Counted from the stretch's first letter, positions 1 through 12,593 are shown. The stretch is 64,000 bases of DNA from Paenibacillus sp. L3-i20 (GCF_022180385.2 NZ_BQME02000001.1:2593636-2657635), one strand, 5' to 3'. Program-made: numbers and translations. Notes: generated by a model from the letters alone, not told the origin.

Positions 1-1
1 T

Positions 2-1150
2 ATTTTGTGTATAAGTACATTTATTATTAGCAGTTTTAGTCTTATTAGCTGGCTTAGCGTTAAGAAATATACACTCATTGACGAACGATACAAACTTCTT
101 GTAGAAAACTCGATGGATACAATTGCATTAATAAAACAAGGCAAGTGGGAGTATTTGAATCCATCAGGATATCAATTATTTGAAGTAGACAACGAAAAAG
201 ATTTCATCGGATCGAGTGTCTATGATTTATTGAGCGAAGACCACCATATTGCTATGAAGGAATTACTTGAAACCGATCCTGCTATAGATGATTGTCCTGC
301 AAAACCAATAGAGCTGAAATGGAAAACGACAAGCGGCAAACTCCTACATACCGAAATAGTGAGAGTCAGAACAATGCTTTTTGGCATGCCTATTGATGAA
401 GTTATTATAAGGGATATTTCTGAACGGAGGAAAAATGAGGAGTTGCTTCTAAATGCAGAGAAGCTGTCAATCGCTGGCCAATTAGCAGCAGGTATTGCTC
501 ATGAAATTCGCAACCCACTAACTTCACTTAAAGGCTTTATGCAATTGATGTCCACGGGACGAATTCATAATAGTCGTTACTATGCAATTATGAACTCAGA
601 ATTGGTACGAATTGAGTCCATTATTAGTGAGCTGCTCATGCTTTCTAAACCACAGGTTTATGAATATATTCATATTGATTTGTGTCAATTAATGAATGGC
701 ATGATCGATGAACTAAGCTCAACTGCTCAGCTTTATAATGTGAAATTGGTTCAGAATACATATAACCATCCCGTATGGGTAGAGGGTGTTGAAAACCAAT
801 TAAAGCAAGTTTTTATAAATGTGATGAAAAATGCGATTGAATCGATGGAAGAAGGCGGGACTGTTCATATCAAATTGTCTATGGAAGAAAATAATCTGAT
901 CAGTGTAACTATACAAGATGAAGGTTCCGGCATACCCGAGGAACAACTGACCCGGATTGGACAACCATTTTATACAACTAAAGACAAGGGAACTGGACTA
1001 GGGCTCATGGTAACGTACAAAATCATTGATAATCACAAGGGCAGCATTGAGGCAGAGAGTGAGCTGGGTGTTGGGACTACTTTTACTATTCGTTTGCCTT
1101 ATCGTAGTCCGAAAGCAATGAAGCTAGCTGTTTTAAACCGTCACGTCTAA
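2..1150 (+). CDS. PAS-domain sensor histidine kinase, sporulation-kinase-like (5' end outside window)
   Basis: The visible part opens in a hydrophobic stretch (end of a membrane segment) and the reading frame is open to the window edge, so the N-terminus is missing. A PAS domain follows (about residues 25-140 of the visible part), then HisKA with the phospho-accepting His in AAGIAHEIRNPLTSLKG (about 166), then a HATPase domain with N-box (NVMKNAIESM), G1 box DEGSGIP and G2 box GTGLGL. Such kinases autophosphorylate on His and pass the phosphate to a response regulator. The HEIRNPLTSLKGFMQL block is typical of Bacillales phosphorelay kinases feeding Spo0F (KinA/B/E). No response regulator lies beside it, as is usual for orphan sporulation kinases. 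The Spo0F link is inference. Confidence 0.88.
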   Translation: MLCISTFIISSFSLISWLSVKKYTLIDERYKLLVENSMDTIALIKQGKWEYLNPSGYQLFEVDNEKDFIGSSVYDLLSEDHHIAMKELLETDPAIDDCPAKPIELKWKTTSGKLLHTEIVRVRTMLFGMPIDEVIIRDISERRKNEELLLNAEKLSIAGQLAAGIAHEIRNPLTSLKGFMQLMSTGRIHNSRYYAIMNSELVRIESIISELLMLSKPQVYEYIHIDLCQLMNGMIDELSSTAQLYNVKLVQNTYNHPVWVEGVENQLKQVFINVMKNAIESMEEGGTVHIKLSMEENNLISVTIQDEGSGIPEEQLTRIGQPFYTTKDKGTGLGLMVTYKIIDNHKGSIEAESELGVGTTFTIRLPYRSPKAMKLAVLNRHV

Positions 1151-1244
1151 TAAAATGGGACTTGTAATGTGATGTGTATTCATGGTATATCTCTAATATA
1201 CAAACATACGTTCTTAATGATGAGGGCTGATAGGAGGATTCAAA

Positions 1245-2369
1245 TTGGCAGAACCACTCAAATATATGTACGACGGACAGTTCCTGGAGGAGTTTGGCGC
1301 TAAAGTTCATGCAGCGTGGTCAGGTTTCAATATTGATAAATTTGTTATTGGTGTTCGAAAGCATGACTGGGAAGAGCTTGAATTAAAGCCTCGTATACGC
1401 AGAATTACAGAGACTCTCGGCACGTCTTTGCCAGATGATTATGAAGAAGCTTTAGACATTCTGTATCGAATTGATAAAGAGTGCAGGGGATTTCCTTATT
1501 TGTTTTTCCCGGACTTTGTTGAAGTATATGGCAGAGCCCCGCGCCATTGGGATCAGTCAATGGAAGCATTAGCAAGATTTACGAAGGGATCTTCATCCGA
1601 GTTTGCTGTTAGACCATTCATTCTGGAGCATCCAGATCGTATGATTCCACAGTTATTGGAATGGGCTGATCATCCTGATGAGCATGTTCGGAGGTTATCC
1701 AGTGAAGGATCTAGACCTCGTCTGCCGTGGGGGCAATCGTTGCCACTTTTCAAGCGCGATCCGTCTCCGATGATACCGTTACTCGAAAAGCTGAAAGCGG
1801 ACCCCTCGCTTTATGTGCGAAAAAGTGTTGCCAATCATCTCAATGATATTGTAAAGGACCATCCTGAACTTGTCATAGAACTTGCGGAGAAATGGAAAGG
1901 TTCCGATCCGCTTACGGATTGGATAGTAAGACATGCTTGCCGCACGTTAATTAAGCGGGCAAATCCAAGAGTAATGGCTTTGTTTGGTTATTCGGTGCAG
2001 GATAACGATGTCGATGCTAAGCAACTTGTTTCTGAAGCTTCAATATTGCTTTCACAAGCCGGAGTGGCAATTGGTGGAGAAATTAATCTCCATTACCGGA
2101 TTAAGCTGACTGAAGATTTGTCGGAGAGTAAAAGATTGAAATTACGTATTGAATATGGCATTGATTTTGTAAAGTCTAGTGGTAAGACTTCACTTAAACG
2201 GTTTCTGCTGTCTGATCGTGAATATGCTCGTGGTGATATCGCAGAGGGCCAGCGAACACATCGATTCGCAGACCTAACAACTCGAAAACATTATGTTGGA
2301 GTACATGTCTTCACCTTATGGGTGAACGGAGTAGAAGTAGCTAGAACTGAGCTTGATGTAACTAAATAG
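1245..2369 (+). CDS. AlkC-type DNA alkylation repair glycosylase
   Basis: HEAT-repeat DNA glycosylase of the AlkC/AlkD superfamily, which excises alkylated bases without base flipping. The signature HVRRLSSEGSRPRLPWG is at residues about 147-163 and helical repeats cover about 70-255. The last ~110 residues (from about 260) are beta-rich and look like the immunoglobulin-like domain known in AlkC proteins, so AlkC rather than AlkD is favoured. The start is TTG at 1245, chosen because AGGAGG lies 7 nt upstream (1232-1237). It is a single-gene unit closed by a strong terminator. Substrate range (3-methyladenine, 3-methylcytosine) is family knowledge, not seen. Confidence 0.88.
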   Translation: MAEPLKYMYDGQFLEEFGAKVHAAWSGFNIDKFVIGVRKHDWEELELKPRIRRITETLGTSLPDDYEEALDILYRIDKECRGFPYLFFPDFVEVYGRAPRHWDQSMEALARFTKGSSSEFAVRPFILEHPDRMIPQLLEWADHPDEHVRRLSSEGSRPRLPWGQSLPLFKRDPSPMIPLLEKLKADPSLYVRKSVANHLNDIVKDHPELVIELAEKWKGSDPLTDWIVRHACRTLIKRANPRVMALFGYSVQDNDVDAKQLVSEASILLSQAGVAIGGEINLHYRIKLTEDLSESKRLKLRIEYGIDFVKSSGKTSLKRFLLSDREYARGDIAEGQRTHRFADLTTRKHYVGVHVFTLWVNGVEVARTELDVTK

Positions 2370-2394
2370 AACTAATCTTGATGTGAATATATAA

Positions 2395-2436
2395 AAAAAA
2401 AGCGGAAGAGGCAGTTTGCCTGACTTCCGCTTTTTC
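2395..2436. terminator. Bidirectional rho-independent terminator
   Basis: Outer stem AGCGGAAG/CTTCCGCT with inner stem AGGCA/TGCCT, preceded by an A-run and followed by TTTTTCTTT. It lies between the convergent AlkC gene and the minus-strand small gene. Confidence 0.85.
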
Positions 2437-2450
2437 TTTGGCTACGTATA

Positions 2451-2744
2451 CTAATCTTTGTCTTTGTTGCTCGTAGTATGACGTCTTGGATGTTGCATAT
2501 GAGCTTCAGGATTGTCGTCATCATCATGAGGTGTAAGACGAGGATCTGTACGTCCTGCATGATGGTTGTCGAACGTAAGTTCAACCTGTTTCCATTCTGT
2601 TGCCCCAAGCATTGGATCGGAAGGAAATTCATCCCCGCGCTTTAGTTCTTCATCACGTCCCCACTCATTCCGGTATACACCGTCTGCTTCGACAGGTTCT
2701 CCTGAGACTGGTTCCATTCGGTGCGTATGATCTGAATTGCTCAT
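2451..2744 (-). CDS. Small hydrophilic conserved-type protein, unknown function
   Basis: 97-residue, strongly charged, His- and Asp-rich protein without signal or membrane segment. The middle (GVYRNEWGRDEELKRGDEFPSDP...GATEW) has a compact W/G/P pattern faintly like the YjzC type of small Bacillus proteins, which is not enough for a name. GGAGGG lies upstream of the ATG at 2744, supporting the start. It is the last gene of a minus-strand run with the 47-residue gene and the membrane/zinc-ribbon pair upstream. Function unknown. Confidence 0.62.
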   Translation of the reverse strand: MSNSDHTHRMEPVSGEPVEADGVYRNEWGRDEELKRGDEFPSDPMLGATEWKQVELTFDNHHAGRTDPRLTPHDDDDNPEAHMQHPRRHTTSNKDKD

Positions 2745-2791
2745 TATGCCAATACCCTCCTTACACGTGACTTCGTAAGCAAGCCCTTCAT

Positions 2792-2935
2792 TTATAATCC
2801 GTGCTTAGATACCGCAGAAGAGTCGGCTTCCGATTGCTGCTGGACGGACTGATCCTTGCTTGCAAGATTACGATCGGCTAACGACTGCGCTTTCCTTGCC
2901 GCTTTCTGGCGATCGGACGGCTGATTTCCGGACAT
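2792..2935 (-). CDS. 47-residue small protein
   Basis: Short reading frame MSGNQPSDRQKAARKAQ...SKHGL. It is Gln/Ser/Ala/Lys-rich, fully hydrophilic and probably disordered. AAGGGAG lies 9-10 nt upstream of the ATG and the frame fills the gap between the neighbouring minus-strand genes. The composition recalls small spore-associated or stress proteins, but no family is recognised. It may be co-transcribed with its downstream neighbour. Confidence 0.5.
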   Translation of the reverse strand: MSGNQPSDRQKAARKAQSLADRNLASKDQSVQQQSEADSSAVSKHGL

Positions 2936-3021
2936 GGGCTATCGCTCCCTTAAGGAAATATGATCTTGTATTTAGAAGATCGTATTTAGATTGCCACAGG
3001 AGTAACAATTGTATGAGTGCA

Positions 3022-3372
3022 TTATAATAATCGAAGCTCGCAGGCAGGACAATTAATGTCTTGTTCAGTGACCTCTTCCCCGCAGGCAGGACATTGCTCG
3101 CGAAATGGTTGTAGTTGTTGAACATTGGATGATGTACCGCTCTTAGCTCCAGAGGACCCGCTCTGAGATGCAGAAGCATCGTCAGGGTTAGGGTCTTGTC
3201 CTGCTCGCAGATGAGCAGGAGTGCCGAAGATTGTCTCGACCATCTCACGGATAACTTTATATTTGTCAGAATCATCTGTAGAGACGCGGATGAACAAAAA
3301 CATTGCCCCAACAAGAATAATGGCAAGTAATAGAACAAAGGCGGTAGCTCCTATATCGATCCACGGACTCAT
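3022..3372 (-). CDS. Membrane-anchored protein with C-terminal zinc ribbon
   Basis: 116 residues: one N-terminal membrane segment (about residues 6-30, IDIGATAFVLLLAIILVGAM), a charged middle, a Ser/Gly-rich linker and a C-terminal zinc ribbon CPACGEEVTEQDINCPAC. The ribbon is intact (two CxxC pairs). The start at 3372 is chosen because its ATG overlaps the stop of the upstream membrane-protein gene (ATGA), implying translational coupling; a longer frame back to 3456 would run deep into that gene. Function unknown. Confidence 0.68.
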   Translation of the reverse strand: MSPWIDIGATAFVLLLAIILVGAMFLFIRVSTDDSDKYKVIREMVETIFGTPAHLRAGQDPNPDDASASQSGSSGAKSGTSSNVQQLQPFREQCPACGEEVTEQDINCPACELRLL

Positions 3373-3977
3373 CCTTTTATTTGGTAACGGTTCTCTAGTT
3401 GCTTTCCGCCAAACCACATAACAAGCACAGCAGTAACGGACACGAAGATGCGCCATGGCTCCTCTACAAGATTGCTTATATTGAAGCTAATTAACGATAT
3501 GCAAAAAATCATAACTGCCTTGCCCATAATTGTTGCTAACAAGAAGGTATGGAAAGGCACCTTACTTAACCCCGAAATAACGGTAATTACAATAGAAGGT
3601 GTGAAGGGAAAGCAAGCAAGCAGGAAAAGTGGAGTAAAGCCCTTGCGTTCGACCCAATTAAAAAATCGTTCCGATTTCGGGAATCTGCGTTGGAGACGAG
3701 CCTTAACATTTTTTCCTAACGTTCTGCATATCCAGAAGACGCATATCGCTCCAGCTGTGACGCCGATCCATGAGAATAAGAAACCAAAACCAAGCCCATA
3801 AATATTTGCGTTTGCGGCAATAATTAAGATAAGCGGAAGGAAAGGGAGAAAGGATTCAATGAACGCTAGCAATATGCCTGGCAACGGTCCGAAAGCCGAA
3901 TAACTTTCTAACGTTTGTTGAATGCTTGCAATATCCATTTCTTTCAAATTTGTAATCCAATCCTGCAATTGACTCAT
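3369..3977 (-). CDS. TVP38/TMEM64 (SNARE-associated, VTT-domain) membrane protein
   Basis: Integral membrane protein of the DedA/VTT superfamily. The signature region FGPLPGILLAFIESFLPFLPL sits early, a second conserved block is FLLACFPFTPSIVITVISGLS, and hydrophobic helices run to the C-terminus. Family members are lipid scramblases or envelope-homeostasis proteins. Of two possible starts (4004 and 3977), 3977 is preferred because GGAG is 8 nt upstream. It overlaps the zinc-ribbon gene by 4 nt (ATGA), so the two are probably one functional unit. Exact role unknown. Confidence 0.82.
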   Translation of the reverse strand: MSQLQDWITNLKEMDIASIQQTLESYSAFGPLPGILLAFIESFLPFLPLILIIAANANIYGLGFGFLFSWIGVTAGAICVFWICRTLGKNVKARLQRRFPKSERFFNWVERKGFTPLFLLACFPFTPSIVITVISGLSKVPFHTFLLATIMGKAVMIFCISLISFNISNLVEEPWRIFVSVTAVLVMWFGGKQLENRYQIKG

Positions 3978-4148
3978 TACGGTTACTCCATTCTGCACAT
4001 TCATCGCATGTTCTAATTCAATAATTACACAATAACAGAATGAAAGAGTGCTTTCCAGTACATCCCATTCTATGTTCGTTAGAGCTTGTCAATGACAACA
4101 ATACTTGTTCGTTCATTACTAATTATGTTAAAGGGGCCTATGCTGCTA

Positions 4149-5129
4149 ATGAAGTATACCTATCTTGGCCGTTCTGGCCTTAGAGTTAGCAAGCTTTGTT
4201 TGGGGACGATGAATTTTGGCGTTGATACGGAGGAGAAAGAAGCTTTTCGCATAATGGATGAGGCACTCGATTCCGGCATTAACTTTTTCGATACTGCCAA
4301 TATCTATGGATGGGGCGATAATGCGGGGCGTACGGAAGAAATAATTGGGAAATGGTTTCAGCAAGGAGATGGAAAGCGAGAACGTACCGTACTTGCGACA
4401 AAGATGTATGGCGACATGCACGATGACAATGACGGACCTAATGGTTCTCCGGGGTTGTCAGCTTACAAAATTCGCAGACATTTGGAAGGATCACTGAAGC
4501 GGCTTCAAACGGATCATATTGAGCTCTACCAAATGCATCATGTTGATCGCAACGTCAATTGGAGTGAGTTATGGCGTGCTTTCGAGACGGCACAATTGCA
4601 AGGGAAGATTGGGTATGTCGGCTCCAGTAATTTTGCCGGCTGGGACATTGCAGTCGCTCAAGGTGAAGCCAAGGCAAGAGGAATGTTGGGCCTTGTGTCT
4701 GAACAGCACAAATACAATCTTCTTTGCCGATTGCCAGAGCTTGAAGTGCTGCCTGCTTCACAGGCACTTGGATTAGGTGTTATTCCATGGAGTCCGCTCG
4801 ATGGAGGTCTGCTCGCAGGAAATCATCGTCGGAAAAGTGAAGGAGGTCGTAGAAGCAGTGATGAAAAAAGATTAGAGAAACATCGTAAACAGTTGGAGGA
4901 ATATGCGAAGTTTTGTGATGAGCTGGGTGAACCAGAAGATTTAGTATCGCTCGCATGGCTGCTTGCGAATCCAGCTGTAACAGCGCCGATTATTGGAGCA
5001 CGAACATTAGATCAATTCAAGCGATCTCTGAAAGCTCTAGATGTGGAGCTGGATGAATCTGCAATGAAACGAATAGATGAGATTTTCCCTGGTCCTGGCG
5101 GAGATGCGCCACGTGCGTATTCATGGTAA
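4149..5129 (+). CDS. Aldo/keto reductase
   Basis: NADPH-dependent oxidoreductase with a TIM-barrel fold. The catalytic tetrad is visible with this start: D48, Y53 (FDTANIYG), K85 (LATKMYG) and H130 (QMHH). The C-terminal cofactor-binding portion AVTAPIIGART is also present. The start at 4149 (MKYTYLGRSGL) matches the usual family N-terminus, with AAGGGG 12 nt upstream; frames starting at 4086 or 4140 add non-homologous residues. At 326 residues it has normal length. The native substrate cannot be told from sequence. Confidence 0.9.
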   Translation: MKYTYLGRSGLRVSKLCLGTMNFGVDTEEKEAFRIMDEALDSGINFFDTANIYGWGDNAGRTEEIIGKWFQQGDGKRERTVLATKMYGDMHDDNDGPNGSPGLSAYKIRRHLEGSLKRLQTDHIELYQMHHVDRNVNWSELWRAFETAQLQGKIGYVGSSNFAGWDIAVAQGEAKARGMLGLVSEQHKYNLLCRLPELEVLPASQALGLGVIPWSPLDGGLLAGNHRRKSEGGRRSSDEKRLEKHRKQLEEYAKFCDELGEPEDLVSLAWLLANPAVTAPIIGARTLDQFKRSLKALDVELDESAMKRIDEIFPGPGGDAPRAYSW

Positions 5130-5136
5130 CAAATAA

Positions 5137-5190
5137 GGCATAGCGACCGTCAGTACCGTAAGAAGAAGCGGTGTTGGTAGTTGCTATGCC
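5137..5190. terminator. Long hairpin between convergent genes
   Basis: GGCATAGC at 5137-5144 pairs with GCTATGCC at 5183-5190 around a partly paired loop. There is no clear U-tract, so termination by this hairpin is possible rather than shown. Confidence 0.4.
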
Positions 5191-5197
5191 ATATGAT

Positions 5198-6466
5198 TTA
5201 GATAAGTATATTGAATAGGACGGGGTCTTTGTTCAGTTCCACAAATTGAAACCCTTTATTCGTCATCCGCTTAACAAGCGGCTCGTAATCTTCACGGTTT
5301 GTCAGTTCAATGCCAACAAGAGCAGGACCGTTGTCTTTGTTCGACTTTTTCGTATATTCAAAGCGGGTAATATCGTCATTAGGGCCGAGTACTTTATCAA
5401 GAAACTCTCTAAGAGCTCCTGCACGTTGTGGGAAACTTACCATGAAGTAATGCTTGTACCCTTCATAGATAAGTGATCGCTCCTTAATTTCTTGCATTCG
5501 ATCAACATCATTGTTGCCTCCGCTTACGATACAGACAACCGTTTTTCCTGCAATTTGATCTCGGTACGTCTCTAGAGCGGCAATTGGCAGTGCACCAGCA
5601 GGTTCTGCGACAATTGCATTTTCATTGTACAGATCAAGCAATGTTGTACAAACTTTGCCTTCCGGTACAGAAATAACATCATCGAGAAGGTCGCGGCATA
5701 TGGCGAAAGTTAGATCACCGACCCGCTTAACAGCTGCACCGTCAACAAACTTCTCGATCTGATCGAGCGCTACTACTTCTTCAGCATCAAGAGAAGCGCG
5801 AAGCGAAGGGGCCCCGTCAGGTTCAACACCAACAATTTTCGTTGAAGGGGCTACAATTTTGATGTATGAAGCAACGCCAGCAGCGAGTCCTCCTCCTCCT
5901 ACCGTTAAGAAGATGAAATCAGGGGCGGTATCTGCTTTTTCCATCAGTTCTTGACCAATCGTTCCGTTGCCGGCAATGATTTTGCGATCATCAAAAGGAT
6001 GGATAAACGCCATGCCGCTGCGATTGCTCTCAGCTAGCGCTTCCGCATAGGCATCGTCGAACGTATCGCCAGTTAGAATGACTTCGACTTGCCCACCACC
6101 GAAGAAGGAAACTTGCTTAACCTTTTGCCTTGGAGTCGTGCTAGGCATATATATTTTACCGGGAATACCGAGTGTTTGGCAGGAGTAGGCTACGCCTTGG
6201 GCATGATTACCTGCGCTCGCGCATACTACACCTTTAACAATATCTTCGGGAGATAGGGAGCGCATGAGGTGGTAAGCACCGCGTATTTTGAAAGAACGAA
6301 CGACCTGAAGGTCTTCGCGCTTTAACCATACATTGCAATTATATCGTTCTGATAATACTCTATTAAATTGGAGCGGGGTACGTACTATGACATCTTTAAG
6401 ATGCATTTGCGCTTGTACGATTTCTTCTAGACCGATTCGATGAAGCAAATTAGGTTTAATACTCAA
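5198..6466 (-). CDS. ilvA: Threonine deaminase (threonine ammonia-lyase, biosynthetic)
   Basis: PLP enzyme converting threonine to 2-oxobutanoate, the first step of isoleucine synthesis. The PLP lysine is K60 in RSFKIRGA; SAGNHAQG and the glycine loop TVGGGGLAAG are intact. The C-terminal ~90 residues (KHYFMVSFPQRAGALREFLDKVLG...) form one ACT-like regulatory domain, as in the 422-residue Bacillus enzyme and unlike the two-domain E. coli form. The TTG start at 6466 follows GGAAGGA at normal spacing. There is no T-box in the short leader, and no other ilv/leu gene is adjacent. Confidence 0.95.
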   Translation of the reverse strand: MSIKPNLLHRIGLEEIVQAQMHLKDVIVRTPLQFNRVLSERYNCNVWLKREDLQVVRSFKIRGAYHLMRSLSPEDIVKGVVCASAGNHAQGVAYSCQTLGIPGKIYMPSTTPRQKVKQVSFFGGGQVEVILTGDTFDDAYAEALAESNRSGMAFIHPFDDRKIIAGNGTIGQELMEKADTAPDFIFLTVGGGGLAAGVASYIKIVAPSTKIVGVEPDGAPSLRASLDAEEVVALDQIEKFVDGAAVKRVGDLTFAICRDLLDDVISVPEGKVCTTLLDLYNENAIVAEPAGALPIAALETYRDQIAGKTVVCIVSGGNNDVDRMQEIKERSLIYEGYKHYFMVSFPQRAGALREFLDKVLGPNDDITRFEYTKKSNKDNGPALVGIELTNREDYEPLVKRMTNKGFQFVELNKDPVLFNILI

Positions 6467-6614
6467 CTGTGATCATCCTTCCGGGAACAACACTTATCTC
6501 AAGTAGAATTTTGATTCATTATACCATTATGCGAATGAGATTGAGGAGAGAGGAAGTGAAATATCGTTTTCTGCTAGAATAGAAAAAGAAGAGATGCGGA
6601 ATTGAGGCGAACAT

Positions 6615-7166
6615 ATGGGAAAAGTGTTTAAGAGACTGTTTATTACGCTAATTGTGCTTATTGTTATTATAGTTGGGGCTGGCTGGTGGTTGTTATCCTA
6701 TATCGCACCAGACAAGCAGTTGGATATGGCCTATGAATCGATTGATGTAAGAGCAAAAGCTGTTGCAATGGCGAAGCGACTGAAGCCGGAGCTTGTTCTT
6801 ACGGAGCCGGAAGTGAATGATTTGATTAAAAGTCACCTAGATCCAAACGTAGCAAAAGACGTGCGCATTGACGGTGCTGATTTTAACCTAGAAGAAAATA
6901 AGTTGCTTGCTGATCTAAATATAACGTATAAAGAGCGTATTCCTGCTCAGGTCAAGGCTGAGTATCGACTGGAATGGCAAGAACCAAACTTAGTATTAAT
7001 ACCGGAGACTTTAGCGATGAAGGGAATTGATCTTCCTTTAAGTATGTTAGAAGCTATAACGATCCCGCTAGATTTGCCTACTGGTGAATTAGTTACTGTG
7101 CAGAATGTGAAGTTTGAGGTCGATCAAATTAGAATATTGTTTAAGCTGAACTTTTCGTTTCGTTGA
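6615..7166 (+). CDS. YpmS-like (DUF2140) membrane-anchored protein
   Basis: 183 residues: a short basic N-terminus, one strong membrane helix (about residues 7-29), then an extracytoplasmic beta-rich domain ending in DQIRILFKLNFSFR. This layout and the AMAKRLKPELVLTEPEVNDLIKSHL region fit the DUF2140/YpmS family, whose function is unknown. GAGG lies about 9 nt before the ATG. It is monocistronic; the IS remnant inserted about 45 nt after its stop. Confidence 0.72.
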   Translation: MGKVFKRLFITLIVLIVIIVGAGWWLLSYIAPDKQLDMAYESIDVRAKAVAMAKRLKPELVLTEPEVNDLIKSHLDPNVAKDVRIDGADFNLEENKLLADLNITYKERIPAQVKAEYRLEWQEPNLVLIPETLAMKGIDLPLSMLEAITIPLDLPTGELVTVQNVKFEVDQIRILFKLNFSFR

Positions 7167-7210
7167 TGTGTTGTTGAATGATATGTATGGAAAAAGAGGG
7201 ACGTCAAAGC

Positions 7211-7228
7211 CAATGTCATTAAGTTAAG
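7211..7228 (+). repeat. IS left terminal inverted repeat
   Basis: CAATGTCATTAAGTTAAG, an exact inverted match to 8484-8501; the flanking 7201-7210 is the left target duplication. Confidence 0.92.
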
Positions 7229-7263
7229 CTCAACGACAAGACTTGGAATAAAAATGGAATTTG

Positions 7264-7300
7264 AAACGGCATGGGAAAAGCCCTGTGCCGTTTGTTTTTT
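7264..7300 (+). terminator. Terminator inside the IS end
   Basis: AAACGGCA/TGCCGTTT stem followed by GTTTTTT. It may stop plus-strand read-through from the upstream gene. A second hairpin (AAGCGGAT/ATCCGCTT) follows at about 7334-7354. Confidence 0.6.
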
Positions 7301-7377
7301 GGTGCAATCAAGAAAAAAGCGTACAGCAAACAAAGCGGATGGAATATCCGCTTAAAAAAATGTTCATGTGAACTGAA

Positions 7378-8341
7378 CTATGCTACTCTGTAGACGATGC
7401 TAACAGTTGATTTCGAACGGACCTTGCGCGTATTCTTTTGCCCTGGGCGAGTGGGTCGAATCGGCAAAATGTTTTTTCGAATCAGCGCTTCAACATCGGG
7501 CGGGGGTTTAACGCCTCGTGAGCGCAAGAAATGTCTACAAACGTAAACGGCAACCGTGAAGTTGACTTGGTAGAGGTGCCGTTTAACCATTTGGGAAATG
7601 ACGACGTGCGAGGTCATCATTTCAGCGAAATTGTACATGATCATTCTTGCGAAAATCTCCTGGGTAATGGATTCTCGTCTCTTTGCGTGAAAATTGGTTA
7701 GATCAACGGTGTACTTTAATGCCCTGAAAGAGGTTTCAATGCCCCATCGCATGTTATATGGATTTGATTTCACCCGGTGGGAAATCAGTGGCAGAAAGAT
7801 TCGTAATGACGATTTCATAAGCGCCGTTTGGTAGGAGGAAACGAACAACCCGAAAGGAAATCGGGTAAAACAAGTTCTCCTGCAAATCCAAAAAACCAAA
7901 GGTAGACGTGGAAGGGACGAACCTATAAATCTCGGGATGAGCCTTGACCTCTTTGTCAGTATCAGCAGGGTCAGTTGCGATATGTAAATCCGAACTGTCA
8001 ACGGCAAGTAATCGATACCCTTTGTAATCCTTGATATCCGTATACGATTGCGTAAATCCGTGAAATAAGAATTCTACAGCAGACGGCAGGATTTTATTTC
8101 TCTGCTGAACAAAAGCAGACGTCGTTGCAGTGTTTACGTCATAGCCCTGCGATTCCAAGAGTTCCTTATATAGGCTGTTGCCACCCATTGAGATCAGGAG
8201 TTGCATAACCGTTTCAAAAGGTAGCTTTTTTCTTTGGGTAAAATCTTTTTCAGGATTTTTGACATAGGGTGCTGGTTCGGATGACATTTCTCGTATGAGG
8301 AATGTCAGCGTTTCTTTTAGCGAATTGGGGTACTCATTCAT
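7378..8341 (-). pseudogene. IS4-family transposase, frameshifted and internally deleted
   Basis: The N-terminal part (8341 down to about 7754) holds the first catalytic Asp in LLAVDSSDLHIATDP and ends FPPGEIKSI followed by a stop. The C-terminal part is in another frame and carries the third catalytic block YNMRWGIETSFRALK (Y-R-E-K signature). The two frames join around 7755, where ATATAAC seems to stand for ATATATAAC, a 2-nt loss. Sequence jumps from ATDPADTD to KEVKAHPEIYRF with no region carrying the second Asp (family form DRGY). So about a hundred codons are probably missing; that size is inference from family length. Confidence 0.88.
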
Positions 8342-8421
8342 TGGCGAAACCTCCTCGTTTTTTCAAGGGTCTACGCCACACAATTCGAACTACTTGTCAA
8401 GTTCTATTTCTCTATTTCATG

Positions 8422-8461
8422 AAAAAAAAGAGCAGGCTATCTTTTCGATGACCCGCTCTTT
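8422..8461 (-). terminator. Hairpin between the IS end and the transposase start
   Basis: Read on the minus strand, AGAGCGGG pairs with CCTGCTCT, followed by an uninterrupted T-run. Such hairpins shield transposases from outside transcription; it would also stop transcription leaving the collagen gene. Confidence 0.65.
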
Positions 8462-8483
8462 TTCTTGATTTTTGGTCCAGCAC

Positions 8484-8501
8484 CTTAACTTAATGACATT
8501 G
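8484..8501 (-). repeat. IS right terminal inverted repeat
   Basis: Exact complement of 7211-7228; the flanking 8502-8511 is the right target duplication, differing from the left copy at one base. Confidence 0.92.
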
Positions 8502-8533
8502 ACGACAAAGCGTCTCCTCTTTTTTTGATATAA

Positions 8534-12301
<3,768 letters not shown>

Positions 12302-12344
12302 TATCATTCTCCTTTGCAATTGAAATGGGCTTGCACTTTTACTT

Positions 12345-12374
12345 GTTATCATATGCATGAAAAATCTAGGTCGC
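12345..12374 (-). promoter_or_regulatory. SigK-like promoter of the giant collagen-like gene
   Basis: Minus strand: AC, 14 nt, then CATATGATA, which fits the SigK -10 consensus CATAnnnTA. The block CATGCATATGATAAC is identical upstream of the next collagen gene at nearly the same distance from the start (44 and 47 nt). The AC-to-(-10) spacing is shorter than canonical, so the sigma assignment is tentative. Confidence 0.5.
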
Positions 12375-12562
12375 ATTTGATAGAAGCGGATTTTATGAAA
12401 ATTGGACAAAGATACTTTAGAGTTCTTCGATTATTTAATGAATAGAGGGAGGAGCATAAAGATCAGAGTTGAAAAATTAAGAAATAGAATCTTATAGTAA
12501 CAATAGAATATTATTAGTTAAATTAAGAGATCGGTGTTCAGGTGATTTCGACTAGAACAAAA

Positions 12563-12593
12563 TCAGGCTGTCGAGAAAATCTCGACAGCCTGA
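12563..12593 (-). terminator. Terminator of the BclB-like gene
   Basis: Perfect 13-bp stem TCAGGCTGTCGAG/CTCGACAGCCTGA with a 5-nt loop, followed on the minus strand by TTTTGTT. The rest of 12302-12643 holds the promoter of the gene to the left and no other gene. Confidence 0.85.

Larger units (their letters stand above)
7211..8501 (-). mobile_element. IS4-family insertion sequence remnant
   Basis: The element is bounded by perfect 18-bp terminal inverted repeats (CAATGTCATTAAGTTAAG at 7211-7228; its complement at 8484-8501). Just outside are ACGTCAAAGC (7201-7210) and ACGACAAAGC (8502-8511), a 10-bp target duplication with one mismatch. At 1291 bp it is shorter than usual for this group. 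The transposase is broken by a frameshift and seems to have lost an internal segment, so the copy should not move by itself. Both ends remain intact, so it could be mobilised in trans. Confidence 0.9.

Noticed and set aside
6467..6614. T-box or leader peptide for ilvA
   Set aside because: The interval is short and shows no T-box sequence, specifier loop or terminator/antiterminator.
7754..8007. Programmed frameshift making a single IS4 transposase
   Set aside because: The second-Asp region appears missing as well, and IS4-family elements do not normally use frameshifting; decay is simpler.
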